This document shows, in pieces, positions 1-11,081 of a stretch of DNA of 64,000 nucleotides. The position numbers and the translations under genes were made by a program. The stretch is from assembly GCA_030581615.1 (NCBI GenBank), contig JAKTTT010000003.1:310001-374000 (forward strand), read 5' to 3'. The DNA comes from Alloascoidea africana. Taxonomy: Eukaryota; Ascomycota; Alloascoideomycetes; Alloascoideales; Alloascoideaceae. The notes beneath the pieces are model-generated. The model saw only the letters and a list, made by a program, of their open reading frames with translations. It was not told where the DNA came from and did not search any database. Numbering within the stretch: the stretch's first letter is position 1; every line of letters begins with the position of its first letter.

Positions 1-648
1 TAGATACTGTATGACCTCAGTAAACTCAACTCCATCAGGCGCAATTTCTTGTGTTGATAACACTTGTAGTATATGTGATCATGAATGACAGGAAAGATAA
101 GAGAAATGTCTCACATACAAAAGATTTAAACAGCTTAAAAGTAGTTGTTATTGTTCTAGAAACTCGTGAAAGCAAGATACGCGCTTCTTAAGGCTAAGAG
201 CATAATAAAAGGATTACATGATGGGGGTCTATTTAATCACAGATTAAAATGTAGTTTTGTCCTCAACATAGTACAACGTCTGCCTAATTGACATTGGAAT
301 ATCCACAACTCGGCTTCTTAAACAATATCTAAAACTTGAGGGGTAAATTTTGGGCATCTAAACCGCAATAACAATTTGACAATCCACTAGCCCAAATCAA
401 ACTTGCATACTCAAACTGAAAAATAAACAAAGAGAAAAGTGGAGATGTATATTTGAATGATATTCATATACCAGGGTCATTAAAAAGCTATAAAGAAACG
501 AACTAAAAAGAAATGTCAGCAAAATCAAAACGTAAAAAGCAATTTAATAACCTCAAACCAATTTTTTATGAAAAAAACAAAAAAAGTCAGTACGAAAGAA
601 GGAAAAAGCTCATCATAGACAAATTTTGAAAAAAAATAGACCCTCATT
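1..648. other. Left-edge intergenic DNA
   Basis: AT-rich sequence downstream of the MDM31-like gene, with no reading frame I can assign. On the minus strand positions 1-76 stay open to the edge (26 codons) without a start codon. That could be an exon of a neighbouring gene lying to the left, but it is too short to call. No tRNA or snRNA signature seen. Confidence 0.5.
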
Positions 649-2820
649 TCAAACAAAAGCACCAATAACAAAGAGTAAGAGCTGAGAAGCCAAGGTTGTG
701 TATGTAGTTGTGGAAAAGTCATTTCTTTTCAGAGCCATCAATTTCCGCTCATCGTCGATATTCAAGTTTTGCAAGTTCTCAAAGAGCTCAAGAGTGAGGT
801 TTTCCATAAACTCTTGATCATCCAATAAGGTTGAAGAATTGTACAGATCTGAAACTCTCTTCACGATTCTGAATGACAGCATGGGAAGATGTGATCTATT
901 CCGATTTATAAACGAAACAAAGGCAAGCAGTTGTTGCCTTGTAATATAGGGTCGCATATTCCAGTCTCTTGGTAGATCGGAAGTGACGACAGCTTTTACA
1001 TCCGACAATTGAACTTTGAAGTCGACAACAATGTACGATGCCTTACTGGATTGCTTTGGAAGACTTGTCTCAGTAGCTTGATTTGATTGAGGCTCTTGAG
1101 ATCGAGATTCGCAAGGTGCATTTAAACTGTTATACTTGCTCAATGCAGAATCCTTGTAACTCTTCATCTCCATTAGTGTTTCTCGATATGTGTGATCGAT
1201 ACATTCCATGGCATACTGCAAGACATCTCCTAATTTCAGGTTTTCCTCATCATTAGGTAGCATAATGTCTGCAGTGATGGCCGCTTTACCGCCCACAATC
1301 CAGTCAAACGCAGTTGACTTTGAACCCTGCCGATCAACTATCCAGTTCTTCATTGTTTCAATTTCAATTCCATCAACACGAACTTGCGTCATTGTTTTCC
1401 AAGGGTTTACTTCGTCCTCGATCTCATGGAGATACGCAAGCTTGTGTTGACGCTTATGTACAGCAAATAATGAACCGTCTATTGAACCAGTGATATTGTC
1501 TGCATTCAAAAAGTCAACTAGCAACCATCTTTTCCGTAGGCCAGTAAGTTCACAACTAAACAGGCAAAACTTGACAGAATCTGGTGTTGTTCTGTTATCA
1601 GCCGTTACAACGGGTTTATTGACATCCACAGCCAAATCTTCTATTTTCAATCGTTCAATCTCAAACGTTTGATGGGAGTTTTCTTCCTTTTCTGTGTCTT
1701 TAACCCCAAATTCTTTGTAGTTCACCGAGCCTCGCACTCCTTTAACCTCAGCAGTTTCGATGATTCCAAGCCCATTCATCCACCGATTCATAGACAACTT
1801 GACATTGACTGTATCGATTTTCAAGTCCAAGTCTGCACCATTTAAGTCACAAACTTGCTGATCTTCTTCATTTTTGTTGGTAGATACAGATAGCTCTTTA
1901 AAAGTGATCATCCCTCCCCTCCAATTAGGTACGACAGCATGCTCAAACGCAATATCAAGCCCCATGCTTTTGCTGATTATCTTGCTTATGAATTTAGCAG
2001 TAATCTCTTGGGCAAATACCGTATTCAGAGCAAAAATGATTATTGAAAAAAATGTTGTCGTTCCTACTAAGATCCAAACAAGGTTTCCGAATATTATCCA
2101 GCTGAAAAAAGCTGAAACACCTTCTTCACTAATGTTAAACCTGCTCTTGTCCGAACCATCGGCCTTGCCATAAAGAATAGCCATATACTTTCTTCCGACC
2201 GACCGAAATACCCCGACTGATTTTTCAACCTCTAGAGGGGATATTAAATGTGTACTTGACATCTTAGACATATTCCCCATTTGTGTAATTCTATTATCCA
2301 AGTCTAAAGATGGACCATTCTTTGAGGTTGCTTGCAAGGGCAGTCCTAACCCCTTTTCCAAAGAGTTTGTCTTTGAGTTGATACTCGCTATACCCGTAAG
2401 AGAGGCTGCTTCATGTTTAGCTTTATGTGGAATAGCATTTCGGTGTTTTCTGTTTTTGTGTTTAAGAGCAAATGAAAAACTGTGGAATCGGGCGACGGGA
2501 ACTTGCTCAAAGCGTTTAATCATAGAAGAAGAAGCCCATCTACTCTGCTGCTGTATCAAAGAACTCTTTCCGATAGTGCCAAATAGAGATCTCGTCCGTG
2601 GCGTTTGCTGTAGACTCCATCTAGGTGTATCAGATATGCTGCTTGCGCTATTTGTGAAATGATCCTGGAGAGCATGAACATGAGACTCCCGGCTGGGGGT
2701 GGCAGAACTAGCGTTTCGCCTGTTCTCAATTAAACATCTCCTCGCCAGCGTGAACGAAGACGAAAGCGGGATGGATGCTGGCTTGCTTACAACAGAGGCC
2801 ATTCGCACGATGGCGATCAT
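649..2820 (-). CDS. MDM31: Mdm31/Mdm32-family mitochondrial inner-membrane protein
   Basis: A single open frame of 723 residues. The family is anchored in the mitochondrial inner membrane and is needed for normal mitochondrial shape, distribution, nucleoid maintenance and lipid balance. The first ~120 residues are basic, rich in Ser/Arg and almost free of acidic residues, as in a matrix-targeting presequence. A strong membrane segment lies at about 238-266. It is followed by the conserved family block around 285-345 (motif WRGGMITFKELSVS) and by a second block near residue 440 (FLNADNITGSIDGSLF). A hydrophobic stretch ends the protein. Two candidate starts exist, at 2820 and six codons in (MASVV); both leave the presequence intact. 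The yeast relatives Mdm31 and Mdm32 are ~580-620 residues, so the N-terminal region is somewhat longer here. I cannot decide firmly between Mdm31 and Mdm32. It is transcribed divergently from SSH4. Confidence 0.87.
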   Translation of the reverse strand: MIAIVRMASVVSKPASIPLSSSFTLARRCLIENRRNASSATPSRESHVHALQDHFTNSASSISDTPRWSLQQTPRTRSLFGTIGKSSLIQQQSRWASSSMIKRFEQVPVARFHSFSFALKHKNRKHRNAIPHKAKHEAASLTGIASINSKTNSLEKGLGLPLQATSKNGPSLDLDNRITQMGNMSKMSSTHLISPLEVEKSVGVFRSVGRKYMAILYGKADGSDKSRFNISEEGVSAFFSWIIFGNLVWILVGTTTFFSIIIFALNTVFAQEITAKFISKIISKSMGLDIAFEHAVVPNWRGGMITFKELSVSTNKNEEDQQVCDLNGADLDLKIDTVNVKLSMNRWMNGLGIIETAEVKGVRGSVNYKEFGVKDTEKEENSHQTFEIERLKIEDLAVDVNKPVVTADNRTTPDSVKFCLFSCELTGLRKRWLLVDFLNADNITGSIDGSLFAVHKRQHKLAYLHEIEDEVNPWKTMTQVRVDGIEIETMKNWIVDRQGSKSTAFDWIVGGKAAITADIMLPNDEENLKLGDVLQYAMECIDHTYRETLMEMKSYKDSALSKYNSLNAPCESRSQEPQSNQATETSLPKQSSKASYIVVDFKVQLSDVKAVVTSDLPRDWNMRPYITRQQLLAFVSFINRNRSHLPMLSFRIVKRVSDLYNSSTLLDDQEFMENLTLELFENLQNLNIDDERKLMALKRNDFSTTTYTTLASQLLLFVIGAFV

Positions 2821-3050
2821 AAGTGTAGTGGAGCAACAGTTGAGGTGAAGAGGAAAAGACGAGAGATTTTCAACCCGGAGTTTCTATTTCTCGTGTGACT
2901 CCGAATCCTCGGGTAGGCCGCGTCACGTGGATGTAGTGCAGTTACCCTACCCGGGCTTTCCAACTGCCCCAGCTCGCCATCATCCAAAAGCATCACAAGC
3001 CCTACCGGCCCTCTCACCACTAACGAAGAGAACGAGCGTGTGTGTCTGTA
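2821..3050. promoter_or_regulatory. Divergent MDM31/SSH4 promoter with E-box
   Basis: 230 bp separates the two start codons, so the genes share one control region. It holds a CACGTG hexamer at 2924-2929 (TCACGTGG context), the binding site of Cbf1-type bHLH proteins. No clear TATA box seen. Use of the site is inferred. Confidence 0.5.
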
Positions 3051-4998
3051 ATGACTCTCACAACTCGGTATCAGTCCATATCTGACTCCTCACAGACAGT
3101 CCACACGTCGAGGATGTTGGAATCCACGGAGGAATTGGTTTCGTCTATACTAGAACATTCTCTCCAGCGCGATGATGATGCCGCGAGCCTTTTCACATCA
3201 GACAAAAATGTTATAAGGATACCGACACCTCCCAGAGAAGGCGAGCCCCCGGACCTCAACATTCCAATGATTGTCGGGCTTATAACTGGAGTGACGGTGA
3301 TTTTGTTGGCTATTGCCATCTTTGGATGCTACATTTTGATATTTGGGAATGGCAGATTACTCCTTGACGATGACGATGATCTAGAGGCAAACTGTGCTTT
3401 TGACGAAGAGCATGAGTATGAAGAGGAGGAAGAGCATAGTTATCTGAATGAGATGGATGAGTTTTCACGGAACTTGTATCTCCAGGCAAAAGGTATTAAA
3501 CATCTTCAATTGAGTTGGAATTCACCATACTAACATAGAAACAGACTACCAAGAAATTCATCCTCCAGGCAGCGTGGATACAGACATCACATTATCTCAA
3601 TTTCTAACAATAAGAGAAAGAGGCGTCTCGGCATGGGCGTTTGAAGTCGACTATATGAACATAAACTGCTTTGTCCAATCTAGAACAGAGATTCAGTTTC
3701 TAGATACCGCAAGCCCTATCTGTGTCCAGACAAACTTGCCAATACCCCATCAGAACGAGGTCTATTACTTTGAAGCAAAAGTTTACGAATTACCTTCTTC
3801 AACTGTGGAGGATGCGCAAGAAGAGGAGGAGGAGGAGGAAGCCGGAGCTCGTAAGCAAACGACTGTTTCTATTGGCCTGACTACCAAGCCTTATCCTTCT
3901 TTTACATTACCTGGAAGACACCGGTATAGCGTTTCTTACGATTCAACTGGAGAGAAGAGGATCAACAATCCTTTTAGTTCGTCTTCTTGTTATCCTGAAT
4001 TTAATCAAGGCGATGTGATTGGCGTAGGATATCGGCCAAGGCAAGGAACCATTTTCTTCACAAGAAATGGCAAGCGTTTGGGAGAAAGTGTTAGATCTGT
4101 TCATTTTAACGTCTTCCCAACTATCGGAGCTGATGGACCATGCACAATCCACGTTAACTTTGGACAGCTTGGATTTGTATTTATCGAAGCAAATGTTAAA
4201 AAATGGGGGTTTGCACCTGTTCAAGGAACATTGCCTGCTCCTCCGCCATATGGTGATCAACCTCATGATTCGGTACTTTTGGAAATAGGAGGATACGAGC
4301 AGTCTCAGAGTTCATCAAATCAAAGCCGAAATCAAAGCCCACCACCACCATCATTTTCATCTAACACACCTCCAAACGAAGCCGGCACTACGATTCCTTC
4401 AACTCCTCCTCGGCCTTCTGAAGCTATTCATGGAGAAAACTCACTCCCACCTAGCTACAAAACAACAAAATCAATATGGACACCTTCTACATCGGCAGAA
4501 GACGATAATAGCACGGACGGCGGCCCTTCACAAGTCAACAATGAACCTGTTGCTGAAGCCGATGAAAGCTTAGATGCGGACGAAATAATATTACACCCCG
4601 ATGTTACTGCAACCCCGGTTGACAGTGATTCTTCCTCTTCCCCTCCATCTGCAGATACGAGTACAGCAGCTTTAGCCACTGTTCGCAATCCCTTTTTATC
4701 ACCATCTACTTCACGGTCTCCTGAACCATCCAATGACGCCCAAAAGCCAGCTTCCACTTCTTCTGCGCCTGAGATCGGTTCAAGAAAGAGAACAAAGAAA
4801 CAGGATGATGTAAAACTGTCGTTTGGTCGACTGGTGGAATTTCTCAACAAAAGCGAGCCTGGCCATAGTGACGATACACTGACGCATAACCTGCAAGAAG
4901 AGGAAGAGGAAGCACAGGACGAACAGGAAGGTGATGGGCAGCAACTTGAGAACGCCATGACTTATGAACAAAGATCAAGCGCATACTCTTCACGATGA
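3051..4998 (+). CDS. SSH4: Ssh4-like SPRY-domain adaptor of the Rsp5 ubiquitin ligase
   Basis: Two exons, 3051-3492 and 3545-4998, encode ~631 residues. The 52-nt intron has donor GTATTA, a perfect TACTAAC at 3528-3534 and acceptor ACAG. Joining in phase 1 gives a continuous family match across the junction (QAK|DYQEIHPPGS). Ssh4 sits in endosomal/vacuolar membranes and brings cargo membrane proteins to the ligase Rsp5 for sorting into multivesicular bodies. Visible features: a short lumenal N-terminus, one membrane span at ~73-98, an acidic linker, the conserved block ITLSQFLTIRERGVSAWAFE leading into a SPRY domain (~215-365), then two PPxY motifs, PPPY at ~380 and PPSY at ~449, the docking sites for Rsp5 WW domains. 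The tail is Ser/Pro/Glu rich and disordered. I chose the ATG at 3051 as the first in frame. S. cerevisiae Ssh4 is 579 residues. Confidence 0.9.
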
Positions 4999-6393
4999 TG
5001 TTTTTCTGTAATTGGTGGTCATTCATGCTGTCAACTATTTTCAGCAAGTTGTACATGTTACTGGAAAAATAGCCGGCTCATATTCCTTTGTGAGTACATA
5101 ACTGAAGCGGTAAGCAAAGTCTTCGGCGATGGGCTTTTGGAACTTTTAGTTGATATTTTCTGTTTATGTCTGATTTCCACAATTTTCTATTAATGTACAT
5201 ACTTTGTTTCTCACGCTCTTTTCAGGCTTCTAATATTGGAATGCTCTTGTGTTCCAAAGAACGTTAGCCAACCGTTTTTTTGTGCCTATTTGTTTTGATT
5301 GAGCAATTGTTCAAACCCAAAAAGGTGAAAATGTTTAGGGATCGCACGAGGCTCAATTGGTTTTAGGGAATTACAAAGACATTTTCCCTCATCTATTCTT
5401 TTGACTGTTTATTAGCACCAACATTTGTTTGTTTTCTGGATGCTTGCTTTCTTGTTGAGTTTAATCGATAAAGTTCTCTTTTCTACAGTTGATGTTATTG
5501 TTATTACTAGTTTTTTTCTCAAATATTCAGTTACTTAGATTAGCTTTTTCCTTGAAAAGGTCTTATGAACTCGACTTAGTTTGATACTGAAATTATTGTT
5601 GACTATCAGGAATAGAGATATGCGTCAGGCTAATGCCGATGAAGAATGTCTATGGCATGTTAATTCAAATGCTGACATGCCTTTTCACAGGACTGTTGTA
5701 ACAATGTACTGGAGGAAGGTGAATCATACTATAAAAGGGACCACGCCAGTTCAAGGAGCCTGACTCTTTGAACTGCCTCAGAAGAATCTGAAGAGAAAAC
5801 ATTAGTAGACAAATTATACAAAGGGATGGCTGAAGACTTTATCACTAAGCACTTCATGATTGTTTACATAGTAAACTGGAAACAAAAAGAGCATTTCAAA
5901 CAAATGTTGTGGAAGAGTTAAGGACGACAACCGCGGGTTTTACTAAAACAAACCAACCGCTAAACAGGTAAAAAGCACTAAACAAAGTATCACTGTGTGA
6001 AAATCCAGATCTAGAAATCGGACCTACATCTTCAGAAATCTATCAATTCAACCTCATTCTGCGAGTAAAAGACTAAGCGTCCACATAGATTATACTCCAG
6101 GCATATATAAAAACCAGTTTCGATCAAACATTTACGATGATTGGCTCTCATCCTCTTGGAGGGATGCTTCTTGCTTGCTGAATATAGTATGATGCATACT
6201 GAAGATTCTTTTCCTTGTAATACATAATCAAAGATAAACAGAATATCACAAGCCAACCTTTACACACCAGTGGTATGGTTTCAAATGTTAAACCACAAAG
6301 TAAACTACAAAAGAGAGAACTTAGAATCTCTAATGAAACTATTTAACAAAAAAAATGTTCCATAGGAGTAGCTTTCAAAGAATAAACTTAACT
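4999..6393. other. Intergenic DNA between convergent SSH4 and PTM1
   Basis: About 1.4 kb between two 3' ends, AT-rich with many stop codons in all frames. The longest open stretches are ~60-75 codons without family resemblance. It should hold both 3' UTRs. I found no RNA gene signature. Confidence 0.5.
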
Positions 6394-8456
6394 TCATAGT
6401 GCCTTTTTACCCAAAGCTTTTGACTTGTTGCCCTCATCGTTATCTGACCATGCCTCATATTCATCGTCATCATCTTCTCCAACTGCAAATACCTCCCCGC
6501 TACTGCTTGTTCCTGTATTCTTCGGGGGTTCTACACCTCCATTCTTGGAATCAGGTACTAATGCTGTTGATGAGGTCTGAAGGTCTGGCGGAGAATAGGC
6601 AGGCAATTGCTCATTCGAGCTATTGACATCGCGACGGCTACTGCTACCAGCTTGCCCTCCACTAAGAGCAAAATCGATACTGTCATCATCATCATCATCG
6701 TCTTGGACCTTTGTTGCGCTGGGGAAATGAGAGTATCCACCTGGGTTCTGCTCAACATCTCGGTCTTCGTTGAGAGATTGAAGATCATCCATGTCGAAAT
6801 CAGCAACATAATCTTCCTCGGACTGTGCCAATTGACTTGACATTGCAAAGCGGCGGTTATCTCTTGTCGGTCTCCAAATCCATGCAATAAGGATGAAATC
6901 AACTAGGTAAATAATGTTCAGCCAGCCATCAACCAAAAACCAGCGTGATTTCCAATGGCTTTCGATAAATTCTGTGTCGCTCATTCCAATAACAACAAAA
7001 GAATCAAGCAGGAAAAACCCAAAAAGAGCAATCAGTGAAAATATCAAAACCCGTGTTAGGTTCTTGTACATGGCTGCTTTCACCACTTGTTTCCTCTGAA
7101 CCAGTTGATTTGTGGTGGTACTTAGTGCACTTAAGATCCAAATGTAAAATGCTGTAGTCGTAATACCAAGGGGAAGAATCAAAAAAAGAGCCCAAGTATT
7201 CATCTCATCAGGCGAAGAAATGTACGAGGTAAGAGAAAATGCAACAGCTGCAACAAAATGGACAACAGCCAAAATTCTGCATTTTAACATCGTTTTACCT
7301 AAAGAAGGCTTAACCACTCCATACCCAAGACATACGATCAGAAGCAAGAAAAAGGTAAATGAATTTCGCACGGAATTAAGAACCGATAGAGCAATGAGAT
7401 AGACTCGGACAAACCATTTTTCTTCGCCATAGTTGTTAGCAATAAGATAGTAAGCCCAGATCGCAATCATTTCAAATACAAGGAAGGCACAAATTGCCGT
7501 TATGTAATTTTGAACTGGCAGTATATCTTCTCTATTGCGGAAATAAGCAAATAGCCAAATTCCCAAGACCACTAAGTAGGTGAAAGCCATTGCTCCGAAA
7601 AATGGCAACTTCGGAATGACAACCGCCGGCAAATGGCCAAATGCATTTTGAAACGTTATCATCCCCTGGTAGTTGTCATTTTCTGAATACATTGCAATGC
7701 AGTAATATCCTGTTTTCTTGAGGTCGTATGTCATTGTCTGGGGTAGTCGAAGGTTGATACTCTGAGTTTTCACTTCAGCATAAGAATTGTTGCCGGCAAT
7801 TGAAGATATTATATATCTACCAAGGTCATTTGAATCACATAACGATGCTGCAACAGCTTCCTTATCACAGACAAATTTTTTCTGTGTTTGTTAAGAACAA
7901 TTCTGTTAGCGTCTCTAATAACGACTAGTAAGGCCTTTCTGGGTTTCAACACCGTGGCGGATATTCAAATTTAGAAGGCTAGAGACACTTACATTACCGT
8001 TTTCCATTGGAGCTCCCAAATAGTCGATATCTTGGTATTCAAATATTGTTACAGCTAACCAGTTGTCATCTGTAGCACCTTCAACCCTGTCGACATTGAC
8101 TATAAGTGTATTTATCAAGTTAGAAGAAAAGGCATATAGTCCATGGAGAATAGATACACATACACTGGATATGAGGGTTTTGCTTTCCACCCCAATCCTT
8201 CGCACTATACATTCCAGCACATTCTTGATGGGTAGTCTGGCCCTTGCTCTACAAGATTACCAAGTTTGGCAGGTTAGTTATGAACAGTTCGGCGATTTGA
8301 CTGCAAAAAGGAGAATAAGAGGAGCCAAGGCCAAAAATTTATGGAAAGCCTCACAATTTTCTCTTCGGTGGCATTCACAGCAAGCACCAATAGCAACATA
8401 AAGGCCATCCATAGGCGGATTGAACTGCTGGCCTTGCAAACGGCCGTATGGGACAT
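6394..8456 (-). CDS. PTM1: Ptm1-like seven-transmembrane Golgi/secretory-pathway protein
   Basis: Four exons in minus orientation: 8456-8355, 8248-8164, 8099-7993 and 7881-6394, giving ~593 residues. Introns are 106, 64 and 111 nt, with donors GTGAGG, GTATGT and GTAAGT and branch-like TAACTAAC, TTCTAAC and CTTAAC. The spliced product shows a hydrophobic signal near residues 17-28. The family hallmark CAGMYSAKDWGGKQNPHI follows, then a lumenal domain (LAVTIFEYQDIDYLGAP) with cysteines. Seven membrane helices occupy ~160-400, and the tail is acidic, Ser-rich and cytosolic (DDDDDD, EDDDDEYEAW). This is the lung-7TM / GOST family (Ptm1, YHL017W). These proteins occur in Golgi and endosomal membranes, and their exact function is unsettled. 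The hallmark is only readable in a frame that is closed before and after exon 2, so the three introns are well supported. The start could instead be the internal MAFMLLL, which keeps the signal. Confidence 0.88.
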
Positions 8457-8595
8457 GGCGATGTCGTAGCGATAAGCGGCGTGAGAGGATAAGGAACCAG
8501 AGAGAGGTGAACTGGGCAGGTTTGGGCTGAGGGCTGTGAGCTGGAGGGCCGTGGCGAATCGGGGCGCGCCACAAAGCCCCGGGGCCGGGTTTAGT

Positions 8596-8601
8596 CACGT
8601 G
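8596..8601. promoter_or_regulatory. CACGTG site between PTM1 and MUB1
   Basis: A TCACGTGG sequence 140 bp upstream of the PTM1 start, in a GC-rich patch. It matches the Cbf1-type E-box seen in several other promoters of this window. Function is inferred. Confidence 0.35.
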
Positions 8602-8646
8602 GTCGGTACTCGGGCGAGTGAGGGATCTTGAGATTCAAAACCTTGA

Positions 8647-8874
8647 CCATTTCCCAAGCCCAGCGGTGGCAATTCTGGTTTGTTTCATTCGCCAACCGCT
8701 CTTTTTTGTCCCTGGAAGAACGCTGTGGTCGTCGGAGGCTATTGTATACTATTTGCAACGTTGCTCGGAGTTGCATTTTGCTTGTATGTAACGGGAGCTG
8801 GGCCAGAAGCCATCAGAGAATGGTGGCGGCTGGTTCGTAATCGAAGAAGTGCACTTCGATCAGCTTTCCTTTAA
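8647..8874 (+). other. Possible exon of a small membrane protein
   Basis: An open stretch of about 75 codons has no ATG. It reads as a hydrophobic helix (VVVGGYCILFATLLGVAFCLY) bounded on the C-terminal side by a basic amphipathic tail (REWWRLVRNRR) and ending in a stop at 8872-8874. This is the typical look of a single-span small mitochondrial or ER protein. For it to be a gene, a first exon must lie upstream: an acceptor-like AG (CTGGAAG) precedes AACGCTG near 8731. The only upstream ATGs I saw lie within PTM1 exon 1 on the other strand. I do not recognise the protein, and it may be chance within the PTM1-MUB1 spacer. Confidence 0.25.
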
Positions 8875-9065
8875 GCGACCCCACTCTAACTTGTGTCATA
8901 GAAACTTTTAACCATACCAGCGCTTGTTTTTTCTTCGTTTATACCTCTCTGAAGTTGATTGTTCACGTTTGATACCGTCCTGCTCGTCGAAGCTAGTGTT
9001 CAGAGAGACCAGATCCTTTGCAACTCTACAAACTTGCTCCCTGGCTTCTCTCCAACTTTTAAGCA

Positions 9066-11081
9066 ATGAGAGATTCAAGTCATCGATCATTATCAGCGAA
9101 CAGAGCTGCTGTGACAATAACAACTGGTTTGTATGACAGACGGTCGTTGGATTGCACCAGCGATCGGCCACTCGTCAATTCTTTAAACCATCTTGCATTT
9201 ATGGCTTCCAACTCGGCGAAAATACGTGAGACGATATGTGCCGATGGAGGATTAGAACGACTGGTTTGTATACTAAAAGAGTGCCACCCAGAATCACCGG
9301 AAGAGGAACCATTAAGTGGTTGGAAATGGACGTTGGCGTTCTTATGTTTGGTTTACATTGGAACCAGAGGTACAGAGGCCATAAGAAAACGCATTGCTCA
9401 AGCTGGAATGATTTCAGTGATTGCAACAGTATTGGACAACCATATGATTGCGAATAATACAATGTACATGATAAATTCCATAAGAGCACATCGACCCATC
9501 AATTCTGGACTTCTCTTGCACAGACCTTATACAGCTACTATTTCAGATAATGTGGTCCTGCCATCTTTAACTCCACCACCGCGAAAAGCACCCATACCTT
9601 CAGAGTTTGAATGGTCGTATATGTCAAAAATAAGCAAAGATATGGAAGCTCTCACAATACACGCCAACTTTTCGCGCAACTCATCGCCTACACACCCTAC
9701 ACACTCAACAAAAAGTGAAAAGAGCAAATGTTCATCGACCCAACGTCCTCACCATCATGGCTGTTCACATGGACAGCGATGTAGCCATGCTAGCTCTCAA
9801 TCAGGTTCACATTGCTCGAGATCACAACAATCTTCGACAGATAGGAGTGGTGGCGTAAGCATGGCCAGTTCAAATCGACAGTTTAGAGTATCAATTCACA
9901 ATGCCCCAATAAGAGGGGCTCAAAGAAGCACATTACTTCCGACTGATTTTGGAAATACAAGCAACAATAGAAGAACCCAACCACATCAATCAACCTCAAA
10001 TATTCAAGGCCAGCATGATGGAGAAAGTATGGAAAGCAGGGGAGATACTGTAGCAACAGGTGATGCTGCTCAAGTCAACAACACACGAGCTCTTGGTGAT
10101 GTAAGCGCTCCGTTAATTCCTCGGTTTAACAATCAAACGCCAGAAGCCATTCAAAATAGGATTCCAAGAGCTAATGCACCTACGGGAGACTCGGAAAGTA
10201 TTCCTACAAACAGTGATTTCCAAACCGAAATACCGTCCCCAAGACTGTTCAATAATGGCATTCTGATACCCCGAGAAGAAGATATTCTTTGGTCGTTTCA
10301 GCTTTTGGCCTTCATTTCCAAATATGCATCTCTAAAGCCCTATATGCAATACACACATATTATTCCAAAAATGTCCCTACGCTCTGTTTTAATGAAAAAC
10401 TCCAAAATGGACAATACTGATAACGAACCTTCAAATTCAAACCCATGCAGTCCAGGCTATACCATTTCTTCGTTTGTCAGCAAGTTCACTAGTTTTGGAT
10501 CAGGCTTATGCAAGTCGAAAAGCGACACGAGAAGTGAAACTTTGGTAGATCCAGCAGACACAATGTCATTAGAATCCCTCTCAGATACAGAATCATCTGA
10601 GAAATGGGATTATGATAGTTATGATTTTGAATCCAACAACTCAAATGATGCCGATGAGGAATACATGATGCCAAAAATAAACATCTTTCCATTGGTAGAA
10701 AAGTTTACCGTTCCTCAGATTTCAAAGCCAGAAATACTATACTGGGCCAGTGTAACCATGAGAAATTCGTGTCGTAAGAATAAAGACGATGGAAATGGCG
10801 GCCTAAGGCAATGTGCCAATTTTGAATGCGGCAAATGGGAAGAGTATCCTCGACAATTTTCAAAATGTCCCAGATGCAAAACTACCAAATACTGTAGCCG
10901 AGAGTGTCAACAAGAGGCTTGGTGGTATCATCGGTTTTGGTGTATACCCCCCAGTTCCAACAATGGAGCCGGTAGTAGTACTTCAAGTTTGTACTCAGCA
11001 TCGACTACAAGTTCAACAGCCAGCAGCATGTTTTCTAGAAATAGTATCGACACAGATGTGACACAAATGTCGGCAAATTAA
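9066..11081 (+). CDS. MUB1: Mub1-like MYND-finger partner of the Ubr2 ubiquitin ligase
   Basis: A single frame of 671 residues. In yeast Mub1 works with the E3 Ubr2 and the E2 Rad6 to ubiquitinate the proteasome transcription factor Rpn4, so it helps set proteasome abundance. The N-terminus is the conserved family block (MRDSSHRSL, YDRRSLD, SLNHLAFMASNSAKIRET) and is followed by an Armadillo-like helical region to ~140. The middle (~190-430) is low-complexity Ser/His/Gln/Asn sequence. A conserved helical block is at ~395-440. The MYND zinc finger lies at ~582-625, with the expected Cys/His spacing (CANFECGK, CPRCKTTKYCSREC, HRFWC). The final ~45 residues are Ser/Thr rich. I chose this start because the family conservation begins exactly at MRD. 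No intron is needed. Confidence 0.92.
   Translation: MRDSSHRSLSANRAAVTITTGLYDRRSLDCTSDRPLVNSLNHLAFMASNSAKIRETICADGGLERLVCILKECHPESPEEEPLSGWKWTLAFLCLVYIGTRGTEAIRKRIAQAGMISVIATVLDNHMIANNTMYMINSIRAHRPINSGLLLHRPYTATISDNVVLPSLTPPPRKAPIPSEFEWSYMSKISKDMEALTIHANFSRNSSPTHPTHSTKSEKSKCSSTQRPHHHGCSHGQRCSHASSQSGSHCSRSQQSSTDRSGGVSMASSNRQFRVSIHNAPIRGAQRSTLLPTDFGNTSNNRRTQPHQSTSNIQGQHDGESMESRGDTVATGDAAQVNNTRALGDVSAPLIPRFNNQTPEAIQNRIPRANAPTGDSESIPTNSDFQTEIPSPRLFNNGILIPREEDILWSFQLLAFISKYASLKPYMQYTHIIPKMSLRSVLMKNSKMDNTDNEPSNSNPCSPGYTISSFVSKFTSFGSGLCKSKSDTRSETLVDPADTMSLESLSDTESSEKWDYDSYDFESNNSNDADEEYMMPKINIFPLVEKFTVPQISKPEILYWASVTMRNSCRKNKDDGNGGLRQCANFECGKWEEYPRQFSKCPRCKTTKYCSRECQQEAWWYHRFWCIPPSSNNGAGSSTSSLYSASTTSSTASSMFSRNSIDTDVTQMSAN

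Noticed and set aside
1-76. Edge exon on the minus strand
   Set aside because: 26 open codons without a start or a convincing splice acceptor; too short to support.
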